A DNA stretch of 64,000 nt from Isoetes taiwanensis (GCA_021234155.1 JAJEKV010000032.1:14214283-14278282); one strand, 5' to 3'; shown: positions 1 to 11,993, counted from the first letter of the stretch. Translations and numbers: made by a program. The notes: generated by a model not told the origin, from the letters alone.

Positions 1-1
1 A

Positions 2-1413
2 CGAACGGATCTTCCCCCGCAAAATGGCCCACCACAGAAGAAGATGTCGAAGAGGGGCTGCAGCGCCTGGCTAAAGGGAAGGCGGCAGACTTGGATGGCC
101 TGCAAGCGGAGTTGCTCAAGTGGGCAGGACAGCCCATGGTGCCGGCCCCGGCTGCAGCATTCCTCAAGGGGCCTTGCAAGAGGATTTTCCTCGGTCATGG
201 ACCACAAGCAGGGTTATTCAGATCTACAAGGCAGGGGACCTACACTGTCCAGGCAATTACCGAACCATCATGGTTGCTTCGGATTTTGCCAAGCCGCGGC
301 GCGGGCATTCTCGATGCTTGAGCAACCCGGAGATGGGCAGAGGCATGGGAGTCAGGGCACTTACCCAGGCAGGCTTCCGACCTCGACATTCAACCATTGA
401 TCACATCTTCACACTCAGGACCCTGGTCGAGGACAGCAGGAACCGTTGGGAGGACCTGTACTGCTGTTTTGTGGACTTTGCAAAGGCTTTCGACATAGTC
501 CTCCGGGAAAAGTTGTGGGCGAGATTGCACCATTTGGGGCTCCCTATGGATCTGCCAGAACGCAGTGTACAGACTATACGAGAGCTGCACAGGCCGCATG
601 CAACCGGAAGGACAGTCATTTGCCAGTAGCATTGGAGTTAGGCAAGGTTGTCCTCTCTCACCCACACTCTTTGGGCTTTACATTGACCAGTTAGAAGCCT
701 GGCTAGCTGCCAATGGGGGGGACGGTATACAGCTCTTGCACCAGGTCATCCGGCAGCTCATCTATGCGGATGATGTGGACCTCTTGGCCCATACACCAGA
801 GGGAATGCAGGCACACCTAGATGCCTTGGATACATTCTGCTAGGCGACGGACATGCGGGTCAACCTGGCCAAGACTAAGGTGGTCCTCATATCCTCCTCA
901 CGTCATCCGGCACCTCCGGCGCTCACTTACCAGGGGCAGATGGTAGAGGTCACACCCAGCTACAAGTACCTGGGGGTGGAATTCCCGTCCTCAATGTATT
1001 GGGATGCATCCATTCTCGTTCGGGTGACCGCAGGTTGGAAGGCGCTGTACGCAATGCAAAACAATAGTCACAGGGTAGAGCTGTATGACTGGGGCCACCA
1101 GTCACATTTGTTCCGGGCACTGATCGAGCCAGTTCTTTTGTATGGGGTCGAGGTGTGGGGCCCGGTGGTGTCTTTGGCGACTTGGAACAACTTAGAGCAG
1201 ATCCAGAAGGCATTCTTGATGCGGGCACTTGGCGTCAAGCCCTCAGTTCCATATCAGATCTTGTTGCAGGAGACAGGATTCATGCCCTTGCAGCATGCGG
1301 CCCTCGATAGGCACATTGTCTATTTCCAGAAGGTGGCCAACATGGGCGACACTCGGCTCCCGCACTTGGCTTACGTTGTGGCGATGAGCCCAACGACTCA
1401 GGGCTTGTTGCAC
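2..1413 (+). pseudogene. LINE A reverse transcriptase (broken)
   Basis: This encodes the polymerase part of a non-LTR retrotransposon, which would copy element RNA into the genome. Motifs appear in order: an N-terminal GKAADLDGLQAELLKWAG block near 90-145, a KAGDLHCPGNYRTI block near 220-270, FVDFAKAFD (RT motif A) near 469-495, RQGCPLSPTLF near 640-672, and the catalytic YADD near 760-775. The frame changes near 150-200 and again near 550-600. A TAG stands at 841-843, after which the same frame stays open to the CACTA-like insertion. The catalytic aspartates persist, but the gene cannot give one protein. It is typed as a pseudogene because three separate breaks are visible. Confidence 0.85.
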
Positions 1414-1453
1414 TACAAGAGGATGAGGGTTTCGCGTCAGAAAAATCGTCAGA
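1414..1453 (+). repeat. Left terminal inverted repeat of the CACTA-like element
   Basis: This 40-bp segment matches the reverse complement of 5671-5710 at 36 of 40 positions. The inner 20 bp, starting GCGTCAGAAAAATCG, are identical. Confidence 0.85.
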
Positions 1454-1700
1454 CAAATTGAATGATTATGTCCTGACGAATATCCTGACGATTATCCTGA
1501 CGATTAAATTCCTGACGATATATCGTCAGGCAGAAACGTCAAATAAATCGTCAGAAATTAAACGTCAACAGTATCGTCAGATTTTTCGTCAGAAAAATCG
1601 TCAGTTTTTTGCGTCAGAAGTAACGTCAGAGTTTGCGTCACAAAAAACGTCAGATGCTGCGTCAGAAAAAACGTCAGCAAAAACGTCAGAAAAAACGTCA
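1433..1700 (+). repeat. Left subterminal CGTCAG array
   Basis: About twenty copies of CGTCAG or its complement lie in roughly 270 bp, spaced 10-17 bp apart. Most are on the plus strand, with a block of four inverted copies (TCCTGACG) near 1470-1520. The array ends in a poly-T run at 1701-1715. In CACTA elements such arrays bind the element's own DNA-binding protein. The repeats create a spurious 86-codon ORF here. Confidence 0.8.
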
Positions 1701-1719
1701 GTTTTTTTTTTTTTTTAAA

Positions 1720-3290
1720 TTTACATTTTTTTTAATAACAATTGATCCGAAAGCCCATTTTGAATGAAATTTGTTGCATTGGAAAGCTCTCTTACAGATC
1801 TCTTCGATGGTGTATAATTGAATCAAGTTTGATTAAATTATTTTGTTAAGAAGCATAACCTTTTGGCTGGCACTGGTTATGGTTTGTTCGGCGAACCTCC
1901 ATTTGAAAACCTTTCTGGATTAGTTACCTAATAATTAACCTTTTAGTTTTATGAATCATGTGAATAAATTTAGGTTCTATAAAAGATAGTGATTATGATG
2001 GTCCCTTTAAACTTTAATCATGATAGAAGGGTTGACCACTTCATATAATTAGGATGTCTGAGGGCTGTTCCTTCATGGCCTAGAAAGGTCGGAAGCTTCC
2101 CAGCTAAAACCTATAGTGGGTGGGAAGCTAGAATTATGAAGGTCCAACTTACTTGGTGTCCAATGGACTTAGTGGAAATGGTATGTTGGAATATTTATTT
2201 CAATGGTGGTATTAAGGTGATAATAGAACTTATGAAGAGCATGTTGCCAAAAAAAAAAAAAAAGGATAGATGCATATTATGGATAGGAAAAAATAAGTAC
2301 TCTTGAATATTGAGCTAAAATCCATGGTATGAATTTCACCCCAATCTTAGAGCTTATTAATCTTGGCTGGGTGCTGGGACATGACAAACATGGCACGCAT
2401 TTTTATTATGGAGAACTTAAGACCTTAGACATTGTTCAAGTTCACTCATATCTTACTGGAAAATAGTTCTTATCATGCTAGTCTCTTATCTGCAGTATAA
2501 GACCATGGCCATTTGATGCATGCAACAAATGCATTGCCATTTATATAGTGTTATGGAGGGGCCAACGGAACCCACGTTGTTTGGCTTTCTAATTCTATTT
2601 AAAATTAATATTGGCCTAGAAACTATTTTTCTTTGCATGCTTGTGGCTTTTGCATGTATGCCACGAGCTTATTTTTTCCAAATTTTCATTTGCATGCACA
2701 CAAATTACCTTGATATTTTCAAATCTAATTTGAGCTTACTTTTTCCAATTTTTTATTTGCATGCACACAACTTACCTTGATAGTATGTGAGTATCCAACG
2801 TTGAAGCTCTATCTACATTAATGTAGGGAGAACCAATTCATGGATTGTCAACAAAGCACCATGGACAAAACAGTAAATAGGTAATGTTTTATGCCTTTTA
2901 CTTACAACTTTCAATTTTTGTAAATGAGGTTTCATATATGTCTTTCGTACGTATGTGAACTTGTGTTGGCTTTTGATTTTATACAAAGGTGTGATTTAGT
3001 AGAGGGAGAATAATGATTACTTTTGGGTGTTCTATGATTAATTTTAGTGGCTTGGCCATGCATACCATGGCACATCATACTCGTCTTGATCTTTGCAAAT
3101 TTGGCAAGGACTTGAAAATGGCACGAAATTTAATTTTGGTGGCAAAAGTATAATGCAAACGTTTAAAAATTTTCATAGCCATTTGAGAAATCGATTTTAG
3201 GGTTTGAGAAATCGTTTTAGGGTTTCATGGTGAATGCGGCGAATGCCTATGGCGCCAAAACGGCCGCCCATAAGGGCATATAGCCAGATC
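1720..3290. other. AT-rich interior of the CACTA-like element
   Basis: No coding similarity is recognised. There is a poly-A run near 2250-2263. Degenerate repeats with CATGCACACAA occur near 2690 and 2760. One arm of a 43-bp inverted repeat lies at 2466-2508. Confidence 0.5.
2466..2508 (+). repeat. Arm 1 of a 43-bp internal inverted repeat
   Basis: This matches the reverse complement of 4146-4188 with two mismatches. The pair encloses 1.6 kb and may mark the ends of a smaller nested element or a fold-back structure. Confidence 0.75.
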
Positions 3291-3299
3291 GGCCTGCCC

Positions 3300-5250
3300 T
3301 AAAAACAGCCTGTTGGCCGCCACAGCAACAAGAGCAGATTGAACATTTTGCCGTTTTCAGCGACGAAAGCAAGGAGGCCTCTTCTTTGCCCCGTTCCCTC
3401 TTCAACGGGTAACTCTTGCTTCGCCTCTTCTATTAACTTAAGTTACAGTTTTTGGCAACCAATTTGTCCAGAATGTGTATATTCTGCAAATGCTCTGTTT
3501 GTCCCTTGTATTAACTTAAACTTACAGTTTTAGCAATTAATTCGTCCACGTTCTGTAAATGCTCTATTTTGTTCTATTAACTTAAGTTGCTGTTTTTGGC
3601 AATTGATTTGTTCAGAATTGTGTTTGTTCTGCAACTGCCCTTGACCGTCGGAAATATATCTATTCCTTTGGTGCTGGCTTCACCCCACAGAAAGAGAAGC
3701 AAATTGTGGACGGAATATACGGTATGCCTTAAATTTTTTCATGATTCTGAATAGAAACAGAAGAAACAAGTATTAACTAGCAACATAAGGAGCAAAATGC
3801 ATTGGCAAGGGATATCCTTCCTTAAATATAAGCTACTACGCCTATCCTTTGCTTTTAATTCGTAGGTGTCCATCTTTATCGATTGGTAAGTTACCTTTCC
3901 CACAAAATTATAATTAACTGAAATGCTTGAAGTAGGAGCATTTTTGAAATGCTCTGCAAAATGGTCTCTGCAAACAAAGTCTTGTTTAGGATCCAAAGTG
4001 CAGTTTAAGGTCTAAACAGCGATCAAACTTAAGTTCCATTTAGTATAGAGCTAGTCAAACGGCTCATTATCTTGATATTGATTTCTGTTCTACCTTCAAA
4101 GTTTCAGAGAAGTTTATGCATCAAAATCTGAAACCTGGTCTAAAACCATGGTCTTATACTGCAGATAAGGGATTAGCATGATAAGAACATGCTAATCTCT
4201 TACTGGACTAGAGATGTCTTACATGGTGAGAAATTTGTTATCTGCAAACAGAGTTTTACAAGGCGTGTTTCAACATCAAATGGAGTTACGACAATATCTT
4301 CTTGCTCAATTTTTGCAGACTGCAAGCTTCATTTCTAGGTTTGTGTAAAGATGGTTAAGTTATTTGAATAGACTGGAATTCAAACACTGAAGATGTTTGT
4401 GTTCTAACATATTTTGTCGTTCAACCATTTTGATTGTTTTTATGTATAGGCATAAATGTAATTTAGTTATTGATGTTGCAGGCGGAGATTTATTGCAGGA
4501 TATGGATGTAAAGCAACTATTCTCCCCAAAACAGGAAACTGGACAAAAAGGGCCCACAAAATGAAAAGGTTTCTCTTTTGCATGCTTTTTAACTAGAATT
4601 TTCAAAGATTGGTCAGATACAAATGTTGAAGGATACTTATTATTTCAAGCACTTGGAGCAGTTCCATATCTAGGTAAGTTGCTTCAAAGCTCTGAATGCT
4701 GGTCAACTCAATAACTTTAATTAATATGTTTTAAGTGGAAGTTGTTTGTTTTTTATCTTTGATAGAAAAGAAGTTGCAAGAAGCAAAAGCAGAGGAAAAT
4801 GACGAGGAGCAAGTAAGCATGGAATGTTCCATTTCAACAAGTTCAATAATTAGAGGAGGTAAAGCCACTCATTTCCTCAAATTTCCTCAACTGGGGAGTT
4901 CATTAAGCATCAAAGAATTGAACCCTCTTTTACAGTTCAAAACATCATTTTTTTTGTTTTCTCGCCCCATGCATAAAGCATCTAAAAGTATATTGAAAGA
5001 GTAACTTGCTTTCTACTTATACTTTCTGCCCTGTTACTCTTGCAGAGGTATCCAATCAAGGCTGTGGTTGATGCTGCATTTTTTGGCTTCAATTATTCAA
5101 GCACTAGAAAGGAACACACATTTTATGCTTGGAGTAACGTCTTTAGGGATAATATAGCCTCAAAGCTTTGTCCCATTGTCAAAGAGATGTGTACTTTTTG
5201 CTGGATAACCTTGAACTTGCATATGAAAACTAATGTGAGCTATTAAATTA
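3300..5250 (+). pseudogene. Possible captured host gene fragments inside the CACTA-like element
   Basis: Short coding-like stretches appear between intron-like boundaries. One near 3650-3730 ends GFTPQKEKQIVDGIYG. One near 4483-4570 reads RRFIAGYGCKATILPKTG. One near 4625-4675 ends LLFQALGAVPYLG before GTAAGTT. A lysine/glutamate-rich one lies near 4767-4815 before GTAAGC. One near 5044-5120 follows TTGCAG. CACTA elements often carry host exons. I do not recognise the gene, and no frame joins these pieces, so this is tentative. Confidence 0.3.
4146..4188 (-). repeat. Arm 2 of the 43-bp internal inverted repeat
   Basis: Reverse complement partner of 2466-2508, with two mismatches in 43 positions. 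Confidence 0.75.
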
Positions 5251-5339
5251 TTTAGTAATGACTCTACAACAGAGTTAATTTGCTTACAATGACCTAGCTA
5301 ACAACCATCCCATCTCAAACTGACAATGGATTGGACGAG

Positions 5340-5690
5340 AATTATAATGAAGCAAAATGACCAAAATTGTGACAAAAGTGACGATTTTGTGGACGATTTT
5401 TCTAACGAAATTTTTGAGGATTTTGTGACGAAATTGTTGACGATTTTGCTGACGAAATTGTTACGAAATTTCTGACGATTTTGTTGACGATTTTGCTGAC
5501 GATAATTCTGATGCACCTTGACGTTTTTTCTGACGATTACTTTGACGCTTAATCGTCAGAAAACTGACGTTTTTTGTGACGATTTTTCTGACGCTTCATC
5601 GTCAGATAAAAACCGTCAGGTAAATCGTCAGTCAGTAGGGTCTGGGCAGTTGCCTATTTTGTGAAGACTATCTGACGATTTTTCTGACGC
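5340..5690 (+). repeat. Right subterminal CTGACG array
   Basis: This array of GACGATTTT/CTGACG units mirrors the left one in inverted orientation and runs into the right terminal repeat. The outer half keeps clean copies; the inner half has decayed variants such as GACGAAATT. Confidence 0.8.
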
Positions 5691-5710
5691 AGAACACTCA
5701 TTCTCTTGTA
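5671..5710 (-). repeat. Right terminal inverted repeat of the CACTA-like element
   Basis: Reverse complement of 1414-1453 with four mismatches. Its inner 20 bp are a perfect match. Confidence 0.85.
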
Positions 5711-6243
5711 TGGAAGGACAAGAGAGCCCAGTGGAACGTAGACGCATATAGGTGCGTCCAGGTGCACACAGACGCCGGCCAGGATAGGCTGAGGGGGTAC
5801 TTGGACTCTTGTTTCCTGTGGAAGCTCTGGGACCACCATGCTCTGGAACAGGTAAAGGTGGCACACTACAAACAACACATAAACCCCACCCTGGTTCGGG
5901 GCCCACAGCTCTACCTGCGTTCTCAGTTGCCCATGAAGAAGCGCAGGATTATCGCCTCCATTCGAACAGGGGCCCACCATCTTCGGCTTGAGACGGGTCG
6001 GTGGGTTGGAGAGCCGCGCCAGGACAGGCTTTGTCAGTGTTGCGCTGGGGGTTGTTGAGGATGAAAGCCATGCCTTCCAGAGCTGTCCAGCCTATAGTCA
6101 GATTCGGGCTCGCTACATTCTCTTGGTGCGACCTGGTCTGCCCCTGCACGAGCTACTCAGTACGCTATCAGTTCGATCCCTTGGCTCCTACCTCCAGGAG
6201 GTTTTGGATCTGTGGACTCACCTCTGCCCCCGAGCGCCTACCT
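5711..6243 (+). pseudogene. LINE A C-terminal zinc-finger region (broken)
   Basis: This is the downstream part of the LINE ORF split by the CACTA-like element. It opens in phase with the upstream half (WKDKRAQWN at 5711) and continues through a basic stretch to RQDRLCQC near 6021. It then needs a frame change near 6050 to read DESHAFQSCPAYSQIRARY and on to the stop at 6243. Together these give a C-x2-C ... H-x4-C pattern typical of the C-terminal finger of plant LINE reverse transcriptases. The frameshift confirms decay. Confidence 0.75.
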
Positions 6244-6300
6244 GAGGTGCCAAGAATTCATATGTATATATGTATATTTGTACAGCTGCCAGCAGGTTTG

Positions 6301-6438
6301 TTGTTGCGACGGTTTTTCCCTCCTAAGGGGGGTTTTTTAATCCGGGTAGCAACGGGCTTGCTGCACCCGTGTAATTTGGGTCCCATAGGCCGATTGGCCT
6401 CCGCGGACGATAAAAGAACCTTCCTTCCTTCCTTCCTT
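6301..6438 (+). other. LINE A 3' untranslated tail with stem-loop
   Basis: GTTGC near 6302 pairs with GCAAC near 6348. Between them are CCCTCC and GGGGGG stems and the segment GGTTTTTTAATCC. The tail ends in repeated CCTT. A similar core occurs at 39435-39517 in a different LINE. Confidence 0.55.
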
Positions 6439-7532
6439 CATATTTTGAAATTAAAAACCCTATCAAATTATCATAGACCTTAATTACATCACCTAAAAAG
6501 GCATTCATCTTAGGTTCAAATTCTACTTTTCATTGTGTTACAAGCTTTCAATGATTATTCAATCCAACAAAAGGCGTGACAAAGAAAAACACGGATATGG
6601 GTACTATTTGTGCTCTTTTGTGAGATTTTCGAAAATTGCATTAGTTACATATGACCAAATGTATAAGGATGATAAAAGATAGCAAAAGACTGGCCTCATG
6701 TGAACTGGATATTTTTAGGCAGCCTTTGTGATGTCATATTATAGAGCTAATACATCAGTACACATGCAATGATAATTCATAAAAAAAGTAAGCTATAGCT
6801 TTAATGCATTTAAGAACACTTCGAATATTGCAGCCTAAAATCTATAATGGAAGGCTAAATCAAAGCGTTAAGGCATACTTCCAAATCTTCAACCAGTTCT
6901 AAAGTCATAGTCATGGTCTAAAATCGCATAGCCACATCCACTAGGCTTTCAACTGTTTTACATCTTTGCCAAGCTAAGCTCCATATATTACTCATGAAAG
7001 TTTTTTTCCCATCCCTAGCACCTTCTAAGTAGAGTAAGATATGGTCTGGTTGGTGGTGTTGTATTTTTGTGGGCAATGCACCTAATGCAGCAGTTTTAGT
7101 AGCCATGGAGCTCAACAGCCAACAATGTCCTTGTTTGATTGCTTTGGAATGTTTGTCCTTTAGTAAATAGTTACTGTGGTACTCAGCAATCAATGGAATA
7201 TCAATAGAAGCTCCAATATCTATCCCTGTAATTTGATGTTTGCAAAGCTTTTCAAATGGGCAACAATCTAACATTGAATCCATATGGTCCCAAGAGGTGG
7301 ACAATATGTTACCATAGAGGTCCAAAGAGGTGGATAACCCATCTTACCGGCGATTTCAAGAATAGTTAAACTCTTGATCCCGGAGGCTTTGTATTAAGAT
7401 ATTATGTAATATAAATATAATTTCTTTTGCACTATAAATGTTTTGTTGATGTATTATGTTCCTCCACTATACCAACAAACACATATAATGCAATAGAACA
7501 AATAAAGCTAATCGTAAGGCCATGATCTACTT
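6439..7532. other. Unassigned AT-rich DNA between LINE A and Gypsy
   Basis: A 135-codon minus-strand ORF at 6918-7325 is open but matches nothing I recognise. No LTR or primer-binding site precedes the Gypsy gag, so that element is probably 5'-truncated. Confidence 0.4.
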
Positions 7533-9194
7533 GTGTATGCAGCTAGAGGCCCAGGCTCAGGAGAACGACAACGACGAGACCGTAGGGAGGAACAGACCCC
7601 GCCTAGACCACCCCTGGCAAGGAGCCTGTATGAAGCATTCGGCCTAATGTCTCCGGAGGAAGAAATGTCGCAGATGAGAACGGACCTCAGCAAGAGAAGG
7701 AGGTCCCCCAGCACGGAATCCTCCGATACAAGCTCGGATTCCGACTCCAACTCCGAGGAAGAGGAAGAGCAGGTGCAGGACCGTAGGGACGAAAGGCAAA
7801 GAGACGAAAGGCCAAGGGACTCAAAAGCCTCAGATTACCAGAAGAAGGTGGATTCAGCATTGGGAAACGTATGGAAGGCCAGGAAGCTTGAGCAATTCTC
7901 AGGCGAGAACAGGTCAGGCATAGAGGCAGAAGCTTGGCTCGATGAGATGAGTGAGTATGGTAACGCCTATGGTATGAAGGACAAAGACAAAGGCAGGGTG
8001 GCAACAGCCAACCTGAAGGGAGCAGCACGCATTTGGTGGAAGGGGTATGCCAAGGCCCACGGCTTAAGCATGGATGGTTGCAGGTTCAGAAAGTTTGCTA
8101 AAGCCTTCAAGCGCCATTACGTCCCAAGGGAACACAAGTCCAACATGATGCAGCAGTTCTACAGGTTGCAGCAAGGAAACAAATCAGTCCAGAAATATAC
8201 AGAGGAATTCATGAGGCTAAGGCTTTATGTGCCAAAGTTGAGCGAGAAGCATGCAGTGGAGAGCTATATTGAAGGATTGAATGAGGAGATACACAAGCTT
8301 GTAAGGGCAATAAACCCCAAGACAGTATCAGAAGCAGAATCCAAGGCAATAAGCTTGCAAGGAACGGGGCCTCAGAACAACAGGCAGAGGCAACAGTATT
8401 ACCAGGATAAAGGCAAGGCAACAGGGAGTTATAGCCCTAGAGCAGTCAGCCCAGGTCCAGCTAAAGCCCCATATAGTGGCAACCATGGGAAGCAGCAGGA
8501 GAAGAAGCAGGTGTCCTTCAAGGACAAGCAGGAAGGGTCTAACTACTCCAAAGCAGTGCGGTCCTTTTTACAACCAATGCCCAAGGAGAAGAGGCAGGAG
8601 TGCATAGAAAAGCAGCTTTGCTTCAGGTGCTTCCAGCCAGGCCACAGGACAGCGAACTGCCCCTTCGTCATGAGCGCAGCGCTAGCGGAGTTGGGTGGAT
8701 GGGACACTCCGTCTGACGACGACCGCGAGGCAGCCCGCGACTATATTCAGGGTGAGTGTCATATTTTTGCCGCCATAGATAAAGAACAAGCAGAGAATCA
8801 ATATAAGGTAATTTCCACAGTAGGGAAGGCCAAGGCCAAGTCTTTCATAGTCCTGATAGACTCGGGAAGTAGCCATAACTTTGCATCCCCCAGAATGGTT
8901 GAAATGTTGAAGTTGAAACCATTGAAGTCGAAGCCGAGGCCCGTCGTCTTAGCAAGTGGAGCAGTAAGGCAGACGGCAGGCAAGAGAATTAATTTCGACA
9001 TTGACTTGCCAGGAATTAACATCTAGATGGGGGCAGAGGTAATGGGCATCGGCAAGTATGACTTGATAATAGGAATGGAGTATCTTGGACCGGCAGGGGC
9101 CATCATTGATTGTGGAAAGCGGAAGGTGACCCTCACAACGCCCGACGGCAAGATCATTGAGATCACAGGTAAAGAAGTTGTTCCCATCATGTAG
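7533..9194 (+). pseudogene. Ty3/Gypsy gag and aspartic protease
   Basis: This encodes a Gag-like polyprotein. An acidic/arginine-rich N terminus (first ATG in frame at 7647) is followed by a retrotransposon Gag domain around residues 110-275, with RIWWKGYAKAHG and QFYRLQQGNKSVQKYTEEF. A zinc knuckle CFRCFQPGHRTANC (CX2CX4HX4C) lies near 8620-8662. The protease active-site block VLIDSGSSHNF is near 8850-8883. TAG at 9024-9026 interrupts the frame; it then continues with a protease-end motif GKYDLIIGMEYL and meets another TAG at 9192-9194. Both stops are in the same frame as the downstream RT, so a single ancestral gag-pol ORF is likely. Confidence 0.85.
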
Positions 9195-10430
9195 TGTATG
9201 TCTTCTAAGCAGCTGCTCAGGTGCATCAAGAGCGAGCAGGTAGCATATATCTTCAAGCTTGAGATCGAAGAGCCCGAAGCAGAAGAAGGCAAGGAAAATA
9301 AGGTGCTCAGCAAGTTGCCCAAGCAAATAGCTAAGTTGATCACGGAGTTCCACGATCTCTTCCCGGATGAGATCGAGCACCTCCCTCCTTACAGGGGAGT
9401 CGAGTGTGAGATAGCACTCGAACCAGGAACGAAGCCGACAAGCAAGGCTCCATACAGAATGACGACGCAAGAGCTGACAGAGCTAAAGAAGCAAGTGCAG
9501 GAGTTGCTCGACCTAGGCTTCATTAGACCTAGCGTCTCACCATTTGGGGCACCCATTTTTTTTGTCAAGAAGAAGGATGGCAGCTTGAGGATGTGCATAG
9601 ATTATAGGCAGTTGAATAAGCACACCATCAAGAACAAGTATGCGCTCCCCAGATCGGACGACTTGATGGATCAGCTCCAAGGGGCAAAAGTCTTCTCCAA
9701 AATTGACTTAAGGTCAGGCTATCATCAGATCCGAATAAAGGAGGAAGACATCCATAAAACCGTCTTCAGAACGCGGTATGGACATTATGAGTTCACGGTA
9801 ATGCCCTTCGGCTTATCAAACGCCCCAGCTACATTCATGAGGCTCATGAACGACATCTTTAGGGAGTTCTTGGACACCTTTGTAATAGTATTCTTTGATG
9901 ACATTTTGGTGTATAGCAGACTTCTTGAAGAACACGTACAACACCTAAGGAGGGTGCTCGAGAAGTTGAGAAGGCACCAGTTGTACGCCAAGTTGTCGAA
10001 GTGCCACTTCGCAACGGAGAAGGTGGAATACCTGGGGCATGTGATCTCAGCAGAAGGAATTTCGACGGATCCCACCAAGATTGAAGCAGTGATTCAGTGG
10101 CCGGCACCGAAGAATGTCCATGAGGTCAGAAGTTTTCTTGGCCTAGCAGGGTACTACAGGAAGTTTGTGAAGAACTTCGCAAAGATAGCAGCCCCGCTAA
10201 CGGACTTGACGAGGGCGGAAAAGGTGAAAGATTGGGCAGATCATTGGCACAAGAAAGCCCAAGCAGGGTTTGAATTGTTGAAGGAAGCTTTAACAACCAC
10301 CCCCGTCTTAACCCTGCCAGACCCAGAGAAAGACAAGTTGGTGGCGACAGATGCAAGTAAGATAGCCACAGGTGCAGTGCTCATGCAGGAAGAGCGTGTG
10401 GTGGCGTATGATTCCAGGAAGATGAACGAC
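9195..10430 (+). pseudogene. Ty3/Gypsy reverse transcriptase and start of RNase H, truncated
   Basis: This continues the gag-pol frame. RT motifs include the [20 protein letters not shown] block, [53 protein letters not shown] and the catalytic FFDDILVYS, where families usually have F-I/V-DD. A thumb/connection region and the first RNase H strand ([15 protein letters not shown], then [11 protein letters not shown]) follow. The sequence stops at exactly 10430, where an LTR beginning TGTGAC starts. Integrase is absent. The last few codons of the apparent ORF, to 10448, are LTR sequence. Confidence 0.9.
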
Positions 10431-11993
10431 TGTGACATTCCAGCATAACATATGGTATGAATACGTATATTATACTGACACGTCACTAGTACATGTCGAC
10501 TCAGACGACATGTACACGGCGACCGTAAAGGGTAGTACCCTAGGGTACGACCTTGTGAACCATTATATTGCACATGTTAAGGCCACATGTGAATATAATA
10601 TCTTTTGCCATGTGGCAATAGCCCATTGACCAAAAGGGCCCAGCCCTAAAATTCGTGGGGATAAAGGGGCATAAACCCTAAAAGGGAAACCCTTTCGGGT
10701 TCCAGCCCCTATAGGTCGGATTGGAGCAGCATTGGACGCCATTTCGCCTGAAGAGTAGCAGAGGAATCAGAATTCTTAGGTTGCAGCTCGATCCAAAACC
10801 AGCAGTCTCGAAATCCAGCAGCATGGACGCTTTCAGAGGAGTGGGAGCCAGCCAAGAAGCGGGTTAGTGGTTAATCCGATAGTTAGATCCGAGTTTTCAG
10901 CCCTCATTCCATAGGATTAGTATTCATTCTTAGCTATAGGCTTACCCCCTATGACCCTAAGAATGATAAACACTAACAAAGGAACCTAACCATGTATGAT
11001 TAGGTAGATTAGAATAGATGTATTCTATTATTTCAGTTCCGTTGTGTTGATGTTTTGACATTCTATGCGCCACTCTTGTGTATTGGGAAGGGGGGTAGAG
11101 ACCCAGAGCCCAAGTAGATGGATGATCCTAGTTTTAGCCCATTAATTCCTAATTAATGCGGCCTGTGCATAAGAGCCCGCCTGGTGGGTGGGCGGAGCTA
11201 GACCGCTAACAAGGAAGGGCTTGTCGATGATCACGGTTGATCCCTCCGGCGCGTGAAGCGGCACGCGGGGAACATTGTGGGCTAGGCCTAATACCCTGGC
11301 ACTGCGTGAGGGCAGGGTATGGGCTCGACACCTCTTGGGTGATGCGTCATCTTCTAGGGGTTCAAGTCGTATACGAGCAGTGGCTCTCTAGCTCGCCTGT
11401 GATTGGCATGAACCTTCTGGAGGGGAGTGATCTCCCCCTGCCTCATCGGGCGCTGGGGAGATGCAACCCAGTAATAGCCCCCTTGGCTATGAACCCCCGA
11501 GTTACTTGTGGGGCTCCAATACTTTTTCAGCCTATCTCGCAAAGTATGCAATGGAGGGGCGGATGGAGTGGACTACCCAACGGCCATGTTCCTATGCCCC
11601 CAAATCCATTTGCCATGAATTGCATGCATTGTTATCCAGAGACCCAAGCCGTCAGTCTTTCCCCATGAGTCTGAGCCTGGGTAGGATCTCCCCATGTTAT
11701 GTTGATGTTACTGATGTGTTGTTGCAGCTCTGTGATATGGTGGACCACCCTTCAAGGTGGGTATGTTATTGTTGTTGTCATGTGCTCATGTTTGCTTACA
11801 CTTCCGCAGCTAGGACGATCTCGAGGGAGACGGGATGAATGACACGTCCATTCTTCCCCGTCGGGCTCTTGGCCACCATCAAGGGCCCGATGTTAGGTGG
11901 GGCGGCCTCATGTCGTGGCGATATCTTGGTTTGAGGGATGATCTCCGGTTTTGTATCTGATCGGGGCATCGTGATATGATGGGGGGCGTCACA
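10431..11993 (+). repeat. Left LTR (1563 bp)
   Basis: Starts TGTGACATTCCAGC and ends GGGGGGCGTCACA. It shares with the right LTR the block TATTGGGAAGGGGGGTAGAG, the GGGCTCGACACC segment and the GGGGAGATGCAACCCAG segment. It lacks the SINE present in the right copy. Confidence 0.8.

Larger units (their letters stand above)
1411..5713. mobile_element. CACTA-like (En/Spm-type) non-autonomous DNA transposon inside LINE A
   Basis: The left end reads CACTACAAGAG, the hallmark of CACTA elements. The right end, on the opposite strand, reads CCATACAAGAG, so its outer bases have changed. From TACAAGAG inward the two ends match at 36 of 40 positions. Both ends run into ~300-bp arrays of CGTCAG/CTGACG motifs, as expected for subterminal transposase-binding repeats. 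LINE A coding sequence stops at the left end and resumes at the right. No transposase ORF is seen in the 4.3 kb. A clean 3-bp target duplication is not visible (TTG left, AAG right). A MULE-type element is the alternative. Confidence 0.7.
1..6438 (+). mobile_element. LINE (non-LTR retrotransposon) A, 5' end outside window, interrupted by a CACTA-like element
   Basis: Reverse-transcriptase motifs lie at 60-1413 and the matching C-terminal zinc-finger part resumes at 5711-6243. They are separated by a DNA element with inverted ends. The 3' tail ends in a stem-loop and a (CCTT)n run at about 6420-6438. The 5' part lies beyond the window. Frameshifts and an in-frame stop show it is decayed. Confidence 0.8.

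Noticed and set aside
1458-1718. 86-codon ORF in the CGTCAG array
   Set aside because: It is a by-product of the repeat; its residues simply follow the repeated hexamer.
6918-7325. 135-codon minus-strand ORF as a host gene
   Set aside because: Open but without any recognisable motif or splice context; left as unassigned.
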